Part shown: positions 45,494 through 57,634 of the stretch, in pieces
Layout of the letters: every line of letters begins with the position of its first letter
How positions within the stretch are numbered: position 1 is the first letter of the stretch
Assembly (NCBI RefSeq): GCF_000226095.1
Contig: NC_016476.1
Span: 3,410,001 to 3,474,000 of the forward strand
DNA from: Thermothelomyces thermophilus ATCC 42464
Taxonomy: Eukaryota > Ascomycota > Sordariomycetes > Sordariales > Chaetomiaceae
DNA length: 64,000 nucleotides
Direction: 5' to 3'
Translations under genes and position numbers: made by a program
Notes under the pieces: generated by a model
The model's database searches: none
What the model was told of the DNA's origin: nothing
What the model saw: the letters and a program-made list of their open reading frames with translations, nothing else

Positions 45494-47828
45494 ATGTCGA
45501 AACAACAAGGCGGCAAAGGTGGGGCAGGTACGGGCAAGGCGAAGAAGCCTGCCAAGGCTGGCGCCGACGAGAAGAGGGAAGATGTGCTCCAGGCTGTCAT
45601 CCTGGCCGACTCATTTCAGGATAGGTTCAAGCCATTCACACTGGAAACTCCGAGGGTATGGCCATCGCTAGCCCATTTCCTCCCCAACTCTCCTCGGTTG
45701 TGCAACGGTGTGCTGACTCCCGCCTCAGTGCCTCCTTCCCCTGGTTAACGTTCCGGTGATTGAGTACACCCTCGAATTCCTCGCCTCCAATGGCGTCCAA
45801 GAAGTATTCATTTACTGTGGCGCCCATTCTCAAGACATTGAGCGCTACATTCAAGACTCCCGGCGCTGGACTCCCGGCAGCACCACGTCCCCCTTTTCTT
45901 CCCTCGAGTTCATCCGCGTGTCGGATGCGAATTCGATCGGCGACTTCCTCCGCGACTTGGACAAGCGGGGCATAATCGGCGGCGATTTTATCCTCGTCCA
46001 TGGCGACGTCGTGTCGAACATTCAGCTGGATACTGCCCTGGCAAAGCACCGGGCGAGGAGGGAGGCAAACCGCGACGCCTGCATGACCGTTGTTTTGCGG
46101 TCTGTCGGGGAGCAGCCTCACCGTGCGGCGAGGGCGAGAGGAATCACGCCCGTCTTCGTTGTTGACTCGACAACAGGACGATGCCTGCAGTACGAGGAAA
46201 CACATCCGCTCCAGAGCGAGCATTACGTCAATCTGGACCCTTCAGTGTTCTCCTACGGCGAATTCGAGATCCGGACCGATCTTGTTGATTGTGGCATCGA
46301 TATTTGCACCCCAGACGTACTGGCGCTTTGGTCAGAGAGCTTCGACTACGAACTGCCGAGGAAAAACTTCTTGCATGGCGTGCTGAAGGACTGGGAACTT
46401 AACGGAAAGATGTTGTACGCCGAGATTCTTGAGAACGGATACGCGGCACGGGCGACCAACCTCCAGATGTACGACTGCATCAGCCAGGACATTCTCGAGA
46501 GGTGGACGCTCCCCTTCGTGCCTGACAGCAATCTTCTCCACGGCCAAACTTACAAAAGAGTAAAAGGCGGTAGCTACGTCGAGGATAACGTTGTGGCTGA
46601 GAGGGGAGCCAAAGTAATTCAGTCCGCCGTTGGGCGGGGAACAGCTATTGGAGCTGGTACCGTCATCCGCGGGAGCGTCATCGGGAGAAGGGCCAAGATC
46701 GGTAGGAACGTGAGGATCGAGAATAGCTATATCTGGGACGATGCCGTAATAGGCGACGGGGCCTCTGTGGTCCACTCAGTGCTAGCAGGCTCAGTCGTTA
46801 TTGGAGCGGACTGCCACATCCCCGAAGGCTCACTCGTCTCCTACAACGTACACGTCGACAACGGCGTTCAGCTACCCTCGGATCCACCAGCACGAATCTC
46901 TGTGTTAACAGCCGATGGAGAGCGCGCCGAGACCGATGTTTCTCTAGTCGGCAAGGGTGGGAAGGGAGCTCTATACCAAGTTGTCGCTGACGAAGAGGAC
47001 TCGGACGACGAGGACGACAAGAACCGCGACCCGGCGATTCTCCAGAGCTCGCTCATCTACTCCCTCCGAGGCCTCAACATCTCCACCTCCTCTATATCCA
47101 CGCTGGTCTCGGAAGACGAACATGCCTCAGACGATGACGCGTCACTCGCCGAGTCACTCCAAGGAGGTGATTCCGAGCGCGCAAGAGACCGGCTGTCGTC
47201 CTTCGCCTCCGACGACGCCGCCAAGCCAGACGGTGGTTTCCACAACGACGCAGTCAATGGCCTCGTCGACGCTCTCCGCGCCGAGGACAACGACGATTTC
47301 GACAGCGCCAAGCTCGAGTTCATGGGCCTGCGCCTTGCCAACAACGCCTCCGACAGCGCCATGCGCCGCGCCATCGCGGTGGCGTTTGTTCGCCGCGTCG
47401 CCGAGCTGCTCACCCCCGAACACGGCGGCCTCGAGCCCGCCAAGGCTGCGGGCAAGGCCCTCACCGCCAAGAAGGGCGCCGTCAAGTTTGTGCGGGAGGT
47501 CGGCGTTGGCGGGGAAGGGGTCGCGCAGCAGGCCGAGTTTGCGCTCGCGCTTCAGAAGGCATTGGTTGGGGCCAAGGAAGTGGAGGCTGGCCGAGCGGGT
47601 GCGCTACTGGCTGCGTTATTGCAGCAGCTTTACAGCCTGGATGTACTGGAGGAAGATGGCATCTTGGCATGGTGGGCGGACAAGAGAGCCAGTGAGGGCG
47701 AGGGCATGGGCGCACTGCGGGACAAGTGCCGGGTATTGGTGGAGTGGTTGGAGAATGCCGATGAGGAGGAGAGCAGTGAGGAAGAGGATGAGGAGGATGA
47801 GGATGAGGATGAGGAGGACGACGACTGA
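45494..47828 (+). CDS. gcd6: Translation initiation factor eIF2B subunit epsilon
   Basis: Two exons: 45494-45655 and 45729-47828 (753 aa). It is the catalytic subunit of the eIF2 guanine-nucleotide exchange factor. A Lys/Gly-rich N-terminus precedes the nucleotidyltransferase-like domain (about 28-250: VLQAVILADSFQDRFKPFTLE, then CLLPLVNVPVIEYTLEFLA). Left-handed beta-helix hexapeptide repeats follow (about 330-410: VIGRRAKIGRNVRIENSYI). An acidic linker leads to the W2/HEAT domain (about 520-735), which carries the exchange activity. It ends in a highly acidic tail of Glu/Asp runs, as expected for binding eIF2 beta. No neighbour relates to translation except the distant ThrRS. Confidence 0.95.
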
Positions 47829-48305
47829 GAGCGACTGATGTGATTGATTCGGTGTCACGATGGAGCAAAGTGGTTGCCATTGGTGACGCGCCCAGTTGTA
47901 AACTGTTGGGCTTGTTATATCAAGGGTCTCTCACAGCCTGTAGGCGTGCCACTTGTTTATCGACGTCGAATGGCACGAGTGATGAGCTAACACCAACGAG
48001 AAAAAAAAAAAAAAAAAGACAAAGGTCACTGGGTATTATACAAGGTAGATGGTACCCTAAAAACAGATATCGTTGGCTTTGCCAAGCTTCACAGGACAGC
48101 TTCCGGTGTCTGCGGTACAAGACAGACAAGGACTTCGGCATAGCTCATATATGCCCGTGGCACCGTGACTCGTTGCCATAGGATAGTTCGTGTAGTCATA
48201 ACCCGCTCATGGAGGGCAGAGGGGCGGACGTGACCATCAGGTCTTAATAGTTGAAAGCTAGCGGCCGCGCCCTCAAGGTCAGAAAGAAGTTACTCAGGAG
48301 GCGTA
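47829..48305. other. Intergenic: eIF2B epsilon 3' flank
   Basis: 477 bp without a supported gene. It has a 17-nt A run at 48001-48017. Confidence 0.5.
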
Positions 48306-48980
48306 TTGCCTGAAGGGCAAGACGGAGAATCTGTTGCGTTGGAAGGCTTTCTTGCGTCCCCTCGCAAGGGGCACATAGATTGCCCCAGGTTCCAAGCGAG
48401 AAAGAAGAGATCTACGATCCGTACGCTTCGAAAGGCCGTCAAGGAGAAGAAGTTTTACTGTCGGGTTTGCAACCATGCATTCATGTAGGGGTCGGCGTTG
48501 AAGAAACATCTTAGTACCGCCAGGCATGCCGCTATACTTGCTGGGAGGAAGCGCTTCTCGTATATCATCTATGACGAGTGCTTTACCCTGTCTACACCAT
48601 TGGTAGGGCGTTTTGGTAAGCCTAAGCATACGGTCAAGGCCGAGGGAAGGCCAACCTTTTATTGCCCTATCTACGGCCGTATCTTGGACGGGAAATCGTA
48701 TCTGATCAGACATCTCAGAACATCGGCCTATGCCAAATAGGCCGCTGCCACGGATAGTCCGTATTGCGTTGCCTGTAGTCTCGCCGTGAAAACACCCGAT
48801 CTTGCGGCACATCTCGTCTCACCGGCATATCTCGACAAGGCCGGCAAGACCCTCCGCTGCGAACGAATGCAATCGCAATTTCCGCAGACTATCTGCAGCA
48901 TGGATTCCAAAGGACCTATAGGCCTCGGACACCACGAGAACACCAAAACTCGTAAGGCTCAACACCGCCGTTGCTGCTAA
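48306..48980 (+). pseudogene. Decayed C2H2 zinc-finger gene with RIP-like changes
   Basis: One reading frame continues for about 225 codons, interrupted only by two TAG codons (48486-48488 and 48738-48740). It encodes several C2H2-like fingers in tandem: FYCRVCNHAFM then LKKHLSTARH; FSYIIYDECF then GKPKH; FYCPIYGRIL then LIRHLRTSAYAK; PYCVACSLAV then LAAHL. Several zinc-ligand positions read Tyr (TAT/TAC) where Cys or His is expected, and the TAGs stand where CAG would fit. These are all C-to-T or G-to-A transitions, as RIP makes. No start codon in the frame is convincing (48306 is TTG), so the 5' end is missing or unspliced. The function of the former protein is unknown. Confidence 0.6.
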
Positions 48981-49139
48981 AGGAGAAACTCCGTCGTGTC
49001 AAATGCACAAAGATTTTTTTGTTGCCGAAAGTATTCGTTAGGAGGCATGGATCAGAAACCGATAGATCAGAACATTAAAGCGGTATGTCAACTATTGCGA
49101 ATCGTAGCGTTGAGAGGGCGCTTGGTATCAAAGCCTACC

Positions 49140-49158
49140 AAAAAAAAAAAAAAAAAAA
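49140..49158. repeat. 19-nt A homopolymer
   Basis: Nineteen consecutive A on the plus strand, about 50 bp beyond the 3' end of the minus-strand tRNA gene. Confidence 0.9.
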
Positions 49159-49205
49159 TACATGGATAGACATCGATCACAGTGGGAAGACGGCCAAAAA
49201 CAAAT

Positions 49206-49303
49206 CGACAACTACAAGATTCGAACTTGTGAGGGCGAACCCAACAGATACCATGAATGTGGAGGATTCAAGTCTGTCGCCTTAACCACTCGGCCAAGTT
49301 GTC
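49206..49303 (-). tRNA. tRNA-Ser (anticodon UGA) with a 17-nt intron
   Basis: On the minus strand the gene begins GACAACTTGGCCGAGTGG and ends GTAGTTGTC plus discriminator G. The acceptor stem pairs over seven bases (GACAACT/AGTTGTC), the D-arm is GCC...GGC, the T-arm is ACAAG-TTCGAAT-CTTGT, and a long class II variable arm (TGGGTTCGCCCTC) is present. The anticodon loop CTTGAAA, closed by ACAGA/TCTGT, is interrupted after position 37 by 17 nt (TCCTCCACATTCATGGT), the standard site for nuclear tRNA introns. The mature length is 81 nt. G73 and the variable arm support serine. A T run (TTTGTTTTT) follows as a Pol III terminator. Confidence 0.96.
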
Positions 49304-49786
49304 TGATTACGTGATTTCGGGAAGGTGCAGCTGGATCCGTAACTCATAAAGTGACATTGACGGCCCGGGGATGCGGTCGTGCCGGTTTGACTTGACACCG
49401 CCGCAGTCCGTAGTATGGAGACTGGTAAACTGAGGGAGGGTGGTTGCGTGGCGGAGGAAGGGCGAGGTGGGCGAGCGTTGGCGTGGCGGTGCAAGGACGG
49501 TAAACATGCGTCGAGAGATCAAGCAGTTTGAGGGCGCGGCGGAACTTCTCTGCTTGGTATTTCTTGGTTCCGCAGTTCAGATGTTTGGTTGTCGAGGTGA
49601 CACGCAGGGCATGAAAACCCTCCCCCCCCCAAAAATTCAAAAGACGAACGAAGGAATTGGGACTGTATTGGGCCTGCGGAAGTTTCAATGGCGTCCTTTG
49701 CGCGCAGATGAAAAGGGGACCATCCATCAAAGCGTTCGGATCGAGAACCGGGTGGTTGAGGTTCGCACCGGCTCGCAACTTTTACT
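49304..49786. other. Intergenic between the Rsa3-like gene and tRNA-Ser
   Basis: 483 bp, both neighbours on the minus strand. No gene or repeat is recognised beyond a short C run at about 49622-49630. Confidence 0.5.
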
Positions 49787-50023
49787 TCAGCGTGTGTTCT
49801 CAGGGGGAGCCGCGGCCGTGACTATCCTCCTCTGTTCCTCGGGAGAAAATAGTGCTGTCCCCTGCTTCAGGGCGCTCACGAGAATCTGGAGCGCGTCGTT
49901 CTTGAAGTCGTCAGCGGCGCGCACCTTGTCGAGGTCTTCGGCAAACTCTGTCGTTGCCCGCTGCAGGTAGTATGACGTGAACTCGGCAGCGACTTCTTTG
50001 TCAGACTTTTGTGGCGGCGCCAT
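49787..50023 (-). CDS. Small protein resembling ribosome assembly factor Rsa3
   Basis: A single 78-aa exon. The core YYLQRATTEFAEDLDKVRAADDF followed by ALQILVSALKQGTALFS matches my memory of the C-terminal domain of Rsa3, a nucleolar factor for early 60S subunit maturation (pattern YLQ-x(4)-F/Y-x-ED-x2-x-LR-x-A-x-DF...LV-x-LK-x-G). The protein is shorter than yeast Rsa3 and lacks its acidic N-terminal half, as in filamentous fungi. The ATG at 50023 is the only one that fits. The domain-level match is good, but the assignment is from recall, and a fungal-specific small protein is the alternative. Confidence 0.6.
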   Translation of the reverse strand: MAPPQKSDKEVAAEFTSYYLQRATTEFAEDLDKVRAADDFKNDALQILVSALKQGTALFSPEEQRRIVTAAAPPENTR

Positions 50024-51113
50024 CCTGATAAGCTTGTTTTCCGGCGGACTATTGCGAAACTGAGCAGCGCAAGTTGGGCGTACTCTCTCTTGAAGGGTTG
50101 TGCGATTGTGTCGGTTGTTGAATGTGTTCCGAGTCTACTCGGTAAATTTGAGACCAGGATCCGAGAAAATGCGATGTGCCATTGGTTGGCAGGGGGGTTT
50201 ACAGTGAGAGGAACCCACTCACCTACGAGTTGCGGGAGAGGAAAAACAGCGGGTCCATTACTCCGTACTTGTATCTTATGTGAACTGCCAGCAGGATGCA
50301 CTTCGGTAGGAACGTCATGTCAGGGCGACACATATATGGAGCTCTCGTATGGGCTTTGTTGCCCTATGGCAAATGAAATGGTCAACCACGCTAACAAAGT
50401 GTTGGTCAGCCAGTTCGTGGAGGGGTAAGCCGGGCACTCAACGCCCCGCGGATGCGGCTGCGGGAGGCTGAGCTACGGGACAAAAGCGACTAGGGAGGAC
50501 TCTCTCTCCGAGTTCTGCCTCGGGACAATGCCGACTTGCAAGGCTGCTCTCGTCTCAATGAGATGTACCCGGACCCGATCACCACGAGCTAAAAAACGCC
50601 CGGCTGGAACGGGGCGATACCTGGTATGTACGAGAAAGACGACGACGAACCAACTGAGCCCACACTACTAATTGGGATACCACGAGTATAGTCGCATCAA
50701 CAGCTTCTTAAGCCACTGTATTAGATAATAAGACCCCGCATGACTAAAGCAATCGGTGCACTGCCCGAATGCTCACTGCGTCGTATTCAAGGGCGCAATG
50801 CGATTGGACGAGCCTTGTATAGGCGGCTCACAGGGCTGTTGTTTGAGGGCGGCTCGAGGAGGTTGATTGGACCCACTGCTCTTGATCGCGAAATACGACT
50901 CAATCTGGATTTGATTTGGTTGAGAAAGGTCGGGAGAGTGTAGTAGTTATAAGTCGGCCACGAAGAACTTGATCTGAAGATGGAACTCCCGAAAGGCATC
51001 GCCCAGCTGCGCTTTAGCATAGCTGCACTCGTCTGTCTTGCGTCCTCGAGTCTACCCGACCGAGACGAACTTGCGATCAGAACTCTCTCCTTCCCTCCTC
51101 TTACAAGACCAAT
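50024..51113. promoter_or_regulatory. Divergent intergenic region, Rsa3-like / RTA1-like
   Basis: 1.1 kb between divergent starts, without a supported gene. One ACTCCGTAC motif occurs at about 50261-50270. Confidence 0.5.
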
Positions 51114-52277
51114 ATGGAGTCGGGAAAGTATGTGGAGGGCAGCGTCTATTTCTACGCCCCAAACAAGGGCGCCCCGGTGTTTTTTGCTCTCGCCTTCGCG
51201 GTGTCCGGAGCACACCACGTCTACAGCTGTGCGTGAGTGAGATGCGGACACCTTAACCTATCTTTACTTGTCCCTCTTGCCGGGGCGCTAACTGTGACCA
51301 GCCGCTACAGTTGCTGGCGTATGACTGGGATCTACGTCTTCTGCGCCCTCCTTTTTACCGTTGGCTTCGTTGTGCGAGAAGCGGGCGCCTTTGACTACGG
51401 AGACCTGAACAAGTTCATCGTCAGCACCTGCTTGATCTACGCGGCACCGTATGTGTCCATATCCCATCCCACCTACACCGGGTGTGAAAGGCGGTCGAAC
51501 CCGCTGACTCCTTCCCCGTCATGTAGGCCTCTCCTCGAGCTAGCCAACTACCACATCCTCGGCCGCATCCTTTACTACGCGCCCTATCACTCACCAATCC
51601 ACCCGGGCCGGGTCCTCACCACCTTCGCCTTCGTCTCCTTCGTCATCGAAGTCCTCAACGGCAACGGGGTCGCGTACAGCGTGAACCAGTCCCTGGCCGC
51701 CTCCAAGCAGGAGACGGGCCGCGCCCTGCTCAAGGCCGCGCTGGCCATGCAGCTGGGCGTGCTCGCCCTCTTCGTCCTGCTCGCTGCCACCTTCCACCGC
51801 CGCTGCGCGCGCGCGGGGCTGCGGAACCGGAACCTGCTCGCCGCCCTGCACACGCTGTACGCGTCCACGGCGCTGCTGAGCGTCCGCACCATCTTCCGCG
51901 TCGTCGAGTACTGGAGCATCTCCCAGCACGACTTCTGGAACCCCAGCCGCGCCGACCTCGACCGCTTCAGCCCCATGCTCCGCTACGAGTGGTTCTTCTG
52001 GGTGTTCGAGGCGTCGCTCATGCTGGCCAACTCGGTGCTCATCAACGTCCGGCACCCGAGGCGCTTCCTGCCCAAGAGCACAAAGACGTACCTCGCCATG
52101 GACGGGACCACCGAGGTGCAGGGGCCGGGCTACAAGGACGGACGTCCGTTTTGGCAGACGCTGGTCGACCCGTTTGACCTGTGGGGGTTGGTTACCAAGA
52201 AGGATAAGGGACAGAAATTTTGGGAGGAAGCAAACGGGGGCCGGAAGGGGGCGACGGGCGCCGATTCTCAGGTGTGA
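51114..52277 (+). CDS. RTA1-family seven-helix membrane protein
   Basis: Three exons: 51114-51232, 51302-51448, 51527-52277 (338 aa). The protein begins MESGKYVEGSVYFYAPNKGAPVFFALAFAVSG and contains about seven hydrophobic helices. The family signature ELANYHILGRILYYAPYHSPIHPGR and the block RTIFRVVEYWS place it in the RTA1/lipid-translocating exporter family. Members are fungal plasma-membrane proteins linked to sphingoid-base export and resistance to toxic compounds; the actual substrate cannot be read here. A cytosolic tail of about 70 residues follows the last helix. For intron 1 an alternative acceptor 9 nt downstream (51311) would also keep frame. Confidence 0.88.
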
Positions 52278-54524
52278 CTCTGCGTCTAAGCTAAGTGTGG
52301 TTTCTCTAGGTTGTGCTTTGTCTTCGAAGAAGCGAAATCGGGTCTATCCACTCGAGAGGTCCGGGCTGCCATTTGGCGGTTTACCGAGATCAATCGGAAT
52401 ATTGTCTCTTTGCATTATCGTGATATCTGAAAAGTTGATCCCTTTTTGCTGATTGGACTGGCTGTACCTACGTGTAGCCATGTCTGCAAATGATGCTATC
52501 ACGAGTATTCCGGAGTGTAGAGACAGGTATATATGCGGTGTGTTGTACGGTGACATCGACATTTCCATTATTAATTTCGCAGTCGATACCCAAATTTGGT
52601 AGATATCCTACACGGTTCTTCCCGCCCCCACGCCTTAACCAGCATTTGCGGGGGTTGGATCACGCCTGTATATATGTATGTATGTACCTAGGTATGTAAT
52701 ATGTATGTATGTACGATACATACATACACACGCAGAACATTCATCTTACCGATCCGCTGAAGGATCTGATGCCTAGCGTCAACCATAGAAGCGGCCGTGG
52801 AAGGAATGGATGCTTCCAACGCTAAAGATTCAGCGGTCTGACGCACATACTAGTACAGCATTTCTCGGCAATCTGCTTCCTCTCACGACCCAGTGAGCTA
52901 AGCCACTGCGGCCAATTTGAGATGGCTCCTTGTAAGCTCATAGCACGGTGCACAGCACACACACTTTATTATTACGATATACATAACTACATATGGATCG
53001 TAATTGTTTCAGCGTGCCACCGGTCATCCCGCATAGCTTAACAAGTACTCCGTAATGTCATGTAAAGACGGCATAGCGAACTGAGTAATCAGCCACGTGC
53101 GAGCACCATATCCTTCTCCATCAGGCGTTTGGCCAACCACGAGAGGGGCCGGGAATCTCCGAGCTCCGCGATGCAGGACTAGTGGGGCTTCCGCCTCTTG
53201 AAGAGCAGCAAGAACACTCGCATCCATTTTGTTATCGATCTCTTGATGCCGGCGGTGTACGTTCGGTTTCGCGATGTCAGGTAATTTTGATTTTTATTTT
53301 ATCATTTTATTCCATTTATTATATTCTTTTCAGAGTCCCAAGGTAGGGATTCAGGGATTCAAAGTGCTGTATTGGGCTCTGAGGCATGCAATGGAAGAGG
53401 ATGCATCCAACAAACCGAGGCATGTGCCCAGGTGCTGATTGCGAGCTCTTGGTCCCAGTCGCGTTTTTTTTCCCCTTTTGGCCATTGTACTTTTGCTACA
53501 GCACTTATTTGGTTTCTCGGAGCCTGCAAAAAGTTTAGTGGCTTGATGCACAACTCGCACTTGCATGGATCCTTCTCGTTGCTTGCTAATGTCCCCTATG
53601 TTCAGGCAATCGGTTGACGGTTTGGTTCTCGCTTTGTTAGGAGCACACCGCCTCGAGGATAAGCTTCCTCCAAGTTCGAACCACACTTCGCCGCCGCCTT
53701 CCGCGAACCTCGCTTTTGTATTCTAGAAGAGTGACAAGAGATACCCAAGATCCACGACCCCAAACCTGCAAGGTGAGAAGCTTGGCATGAGCATCACCAT
53801 CACAAGACATAACGGTTGTAGCTGATCAGTATGTATGTACTGTATGTACCCGCACTACAAGTAAGGGCACCGAGCTCCACCAGCCGTTGGTTGCACTAAA
53901 GCGACCGAGCTCTCTGGCTCTGGCGTGAATTGGCATTGACAGTGGTACGAACAGTACGGATTACAGTACTGTACACTACATACATACGGGTGCCCAACCT
54001 CGCGGCCCGGCGGGAGATTAGGTCATTGCACAGGGTACCGACCTCTCTAGGCTGCCGCTTTTCCAACAAACCAGAGCAATTCCCGCCCGGCGGCAGTGCA
54101 CCCACCTGCAGCACCACAGGACCCTAGTGTAGCACCCAACCCTTGTTCGTTCCTTTTCTTGTCACTCACCCCATCTCTCTCGCCCGCCCCTAATTGCCTG
54201 GGTTGGAGTCGGGGACCCTTTAACATCAGATCGGTTCCCACCCCTCTCCAGGCAAGCTCGTCGCTACAAGGAACCGGCCACGGGCCAGAGTTGTCGACGA
54301 CTTGGTTTGAAACAGAGCGACCCGGCCCCGGTCAGATGATTGGTGCATTGGCAAGGTTGTTCTTCGGCCCCTATCGATACACACAGCAAGCCGAAGCGAT
54401 CGTCAACTCGTCTGCTTTTATATACCAGAGGGCCCGAGACGGCACCCCATTCGCAGTTATCAGCTGGGCTCGGTGGACACGACATTCCTTCGCAACTTCT
54501 GGGAGGAGAACATAAGGGTTCGCC
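52278..54524. other. 2.2-kb intergenic region rich in TATGTATG-type repeats
   Basis: No gene is supported. A tight cluster of TATGTATG/TACATAC units with the palindromic core TACCTAGGTA lies at about 52668-52735, and AGTACTCCGTAA at about 53043-53054. An in-frame ATG at 54336 opens 59 codons (MIGALARLFFGPYRY), which might be an upstream exon of the next gene, but I found no splice join I could defend. Confidence 0.5.
52668..52735. repeat. TATGTATG/TACATAC repeat cluster
   Basis: Repeated 4-bp units in both orientations around ACCTAGGT, forming an imperfect inverted structure in intergenic DNA. Confidence 0.8.
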
Positions 54525-55656
54525 ATGGGGAGTCCTGCTCGAGCCCAGACGCTCCCACCTCCGCGGAGTGATCGAAGGGGGCCCGAGATATACCTCCATT
54601 TGGAGTTCAGGGTCTCATGGGGCGGCAAGAAGCAACAGTCTCCCAAGAGCCACCAACTCACCTTCAGGTCCCGCGGCTCGAAGGAGAGGTCGCCCGCATT
54701 CCCCCGCCAGGTTCCGGCACCCAACACCAACTACCTCGCTGACATCCACGACTTCGAGCAGAGGCAATCGAGGCTTCGCGAGATGCGCCAGAACGCCAAC
54801 CCAAACAGGCACCACCAGATGCAAGAGTACTACTACCAGGGAAACCAGTCGGGAAATCATCTTCAAGTACCCATACCCATCATCCGGGAACCGGAACGGC
54901 CAACGAGGGCAGATGCGCGGCCCTCGTCGCACGAACGGGGCCGATCAGCCCCGCCACCGTTGGGCGAGAACCCGTGGGACGTCAGCGTCGTCCCCAGTCT
55001 CCCGGCCAGGAATTCGGACATACCGCCTGCCAACCGGCGGATGGCGGAGATCCGGAGGAAACCTTTGCCCGCCCCGCCGTCGCAGTTCCGCCTCGGCGAA
55101 GGAGGGCAGCCGTGGTCGGCGTGGTCTCTGCCGGACGGGTACGATCCGGACACGGCCCCCAAGAACGACGAGGACGCGCGGGGCTACGAGGACCTGCCTG
55201 CCGTTGCGCCGCCAGCCGATCGGAACTCGACGACGTTCGCCACGAACCCGACAATGGTGTCCACCTTCTCGCCGGGGCCCGCCACGTTACCGGACCCGGA
55301 TTCCTCGTCACCGGAGCGGGCTCCGCGACGTGGAGACGGGCAGGGCGAGGGAGCTCGGGGCGCTCTCGGCAGCCATGATGACGGTCGACAACGGGTTCGA
55401 GAGCCAGTGGTGGTACCAGGGCCGGCGGGACACCGTCATGGGCACCGACGAGGTCCGCGTCGCCGCCCACCACCGCTGGTCGACCGGCCCCATCTCGGCG
55501 ACGGCGAGCCCCTTCGACACCCCGCAACTTCCGGCCGGCGTCGTCTCCCCCATGACCGACGCCGCCTTCAGCCCCGCACAGGTCCCGGCGTCGTTGCTCC
55601 AGCGCACCTTGTCGACGAGGTCGGAAGAGCTCTGGTTCCGTGAGAAAACGCAATAG
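54525..55656 (+). CDS. Unrecognised low-complexity protein
   Basis: Probable two-exon gene: 54525-55285 and 55344-55656 (357 aa). I do not recognise a family. The protein is rich in Pro, Arg, Ser and Gln, with no signal peptide or membrane segment. Its most structured parts are NTNYLADIHDFEQRQSRLREMRQ (charged, helical) and, in exon 2, RELGALSAAMMTVDNGFESQWWYQG. The 58-nt intron has a weak donor (GTTACC); I placed it because the frame of the second part changes there and the junction gives PGPAT-ARELG. The start is uncertain and an upstream exon is possible. It could be a nuclear or cytoskeletal regulatory protein, but nothing in the sequence settles that. Confidence 0.55.
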
Positions 55657-56665
55657 CGACGATGATTCAACCATTTGGGAGGGGTTGGGATTTGGGGAGA
55701 GGGGGAATCGTCCAGCCGTCCCCCCCCCCCGTCCGTGTTCAAGCGGACGATGTTCAAGCATCAGCCGGGCCTCATATGTGCTTGGCTATTCCATTTTGTA
55801 CAAATACCGCAGGATATTTACGACGACATGTATCAGCGGGGCTTTTCTTCTTCTGGGTATTGACGGCGGTTACCGGAGTTTGGGTTTGGCATGTTTCAAC
55901 GTGGAGGATATCCACAGGAGGAAAAAAAAAAAGCGCATCAGGTTTCGTACCTATCTAGTCTTGCCTCGTTTGGGGCATACAGAAAGGGCGGCTGTTATTG
56001 GCGGCGCCTCATATAACTAAAACTAATTTCATGAATGATACCAGATCTGGTAGCTGTCTGGTTCTATGCCCAGCACGTTCGTTTGGTTTCTCTCCAAGCG
56101 CCTGTCCTATGACCGATGGATGCCCTTGAAAGAACTTGTCGTACACTCACTCACTACACCATCTGCTTTCGTACAGAAATGCTCGCATCGACTGGGTGGA
56201 TTGGGGCAGAGAAAAACACAAGTGTAGGCACCAATACCCCTCACCATCATCCGAGTGGCCGCCGAGCCGAGCTGAGAACCAGGGCCGACAGGACCTGTCG
56301 GGGATGGAGGGATGGGCCTCAAAAAGGGGGAAATTGGGGAGTGGGCTGGTGTGAGTTGATCGCGGGTACGAAAAAAAGGCTACACCGGCAGCGTATGTAC
56401 GCGATGGCTCCCTGGCCGTCAATCGCCACCTCTCACGCTCTTACGCCACGGTGACCCCGTAAACCGGCCAGTGCAATGGGTGGCCACAACCACAGTCCAG
56501 GAACACAAGCACCAAAAGGGGGGGGGGGAACCAGTGTCTTGCTTCTGGGAGGGCACAGGTCCTGCAGTCGTCAAGCAGCGAGCAATCTTGTTACAGAATA
56601 CAAACCCTGTCTTCCGAGAACCGCTGATGCTCACGCCGCCGATGCCGCACATATACTTGTGGCTG

Positions 56666-56692
56666 ATGTGTGTGTGTGTGTGTGCGTGTGTG
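56666..56692. repeat. (TG)n microsatellite
   Basis: Thirteen near-consecutive TG units with one TGCG interruption, in intergenic DNA. Confidence 0.85.
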
Positions 56693-57600
56693 ATCAGAAT
56701 CGGATAACGGGAGCGGCAGGCAGGCAGGGACACTTTCTTCCCCCTTCTTTCTGTACGGAGTACAAGTCGAAGTATTCCTGCCACCCCGGAATTGAGCCAC
56801 CGACAGGCGGCACAAGCAACTCACAGGCGCTCCACCAGCAGGGAAACAGTGGGATGGCGTCGGTATGCGAAAGGGTCGATGCCGATAGGCAATCTTTGTT
56901 CCTCCAGATATCGTCGGTCGGCGGTTGCCCCCAAAGAGCGGTCTCCGGTACAGCCGAAGGGCCACGCTGACATGGTGTTGGTGACACGGTGGTGGTCAAG
57001 GTGTCTGCAACAGTACTGTGTAAGATTTGGAGATTAGTTACTCATACACTAGACGATCCACGATCGGGCCGGGGAAAAGAAGAGAAAAGAAACAGATCAA
57101 CCCGAGGCTGCAACGTTGCTCTCCGAGGCGAAATGGCGCTTGAAAGGGGTCACGATCCCAAGACCGATGCCCCTTGCTGTCCTCGACCTGGGTCCTGCGT
57201 ACCGGGTCCAATGGCGGGGCTTTTACGACGAAGTCGGCACGGCAATCGCTACGGATTACGGATACACGGAGACAGGATCCAAGAAGCTACGGACGTACTT
57301 GTACTAGTATGTACACTACGGAGTACCCCTGAGGATTTTGAGATCCCTCGTGGTGTAGCATCTGCGGTATCGTACACTACTAGACCGTCAGAGGTTTCAG
57401 TTCGTGAAAGGTCATCGGCCTATATAGCACCTGTATTGTAATGGGTCCTATTTACCTCGCACACACGCACCCATAGGTACAGATGTGCATGTTTGTCTCA
57501 CTGTGGCTTATATAGAACGCTGGCCCGGAGACAGCAATCGAGTTAGGTCGGTGCATTATCAGCCATGGGCCGGGTTGTTCTCTCTCTCCCTTTCTTTCTT

Positions 57601-57603
<3 letters not shown>

Positions 57604-57632
<29 letters not shown>
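57604..57632. repeat. (CT)n microsatellite
   Basis: About fourteen CT units following a pyrimidine-rich lead-in from 57579. Intergenic. Confidence 0.9.

Positions 57633-57634
<2 letters not shown>

Noticed and set aside
48294-48812. 172-codon minus-strand frame opposite the zinc-finger remnant
   Set aside because: The plus strand has clear finger spacing and the minus frame has no recognisable features.
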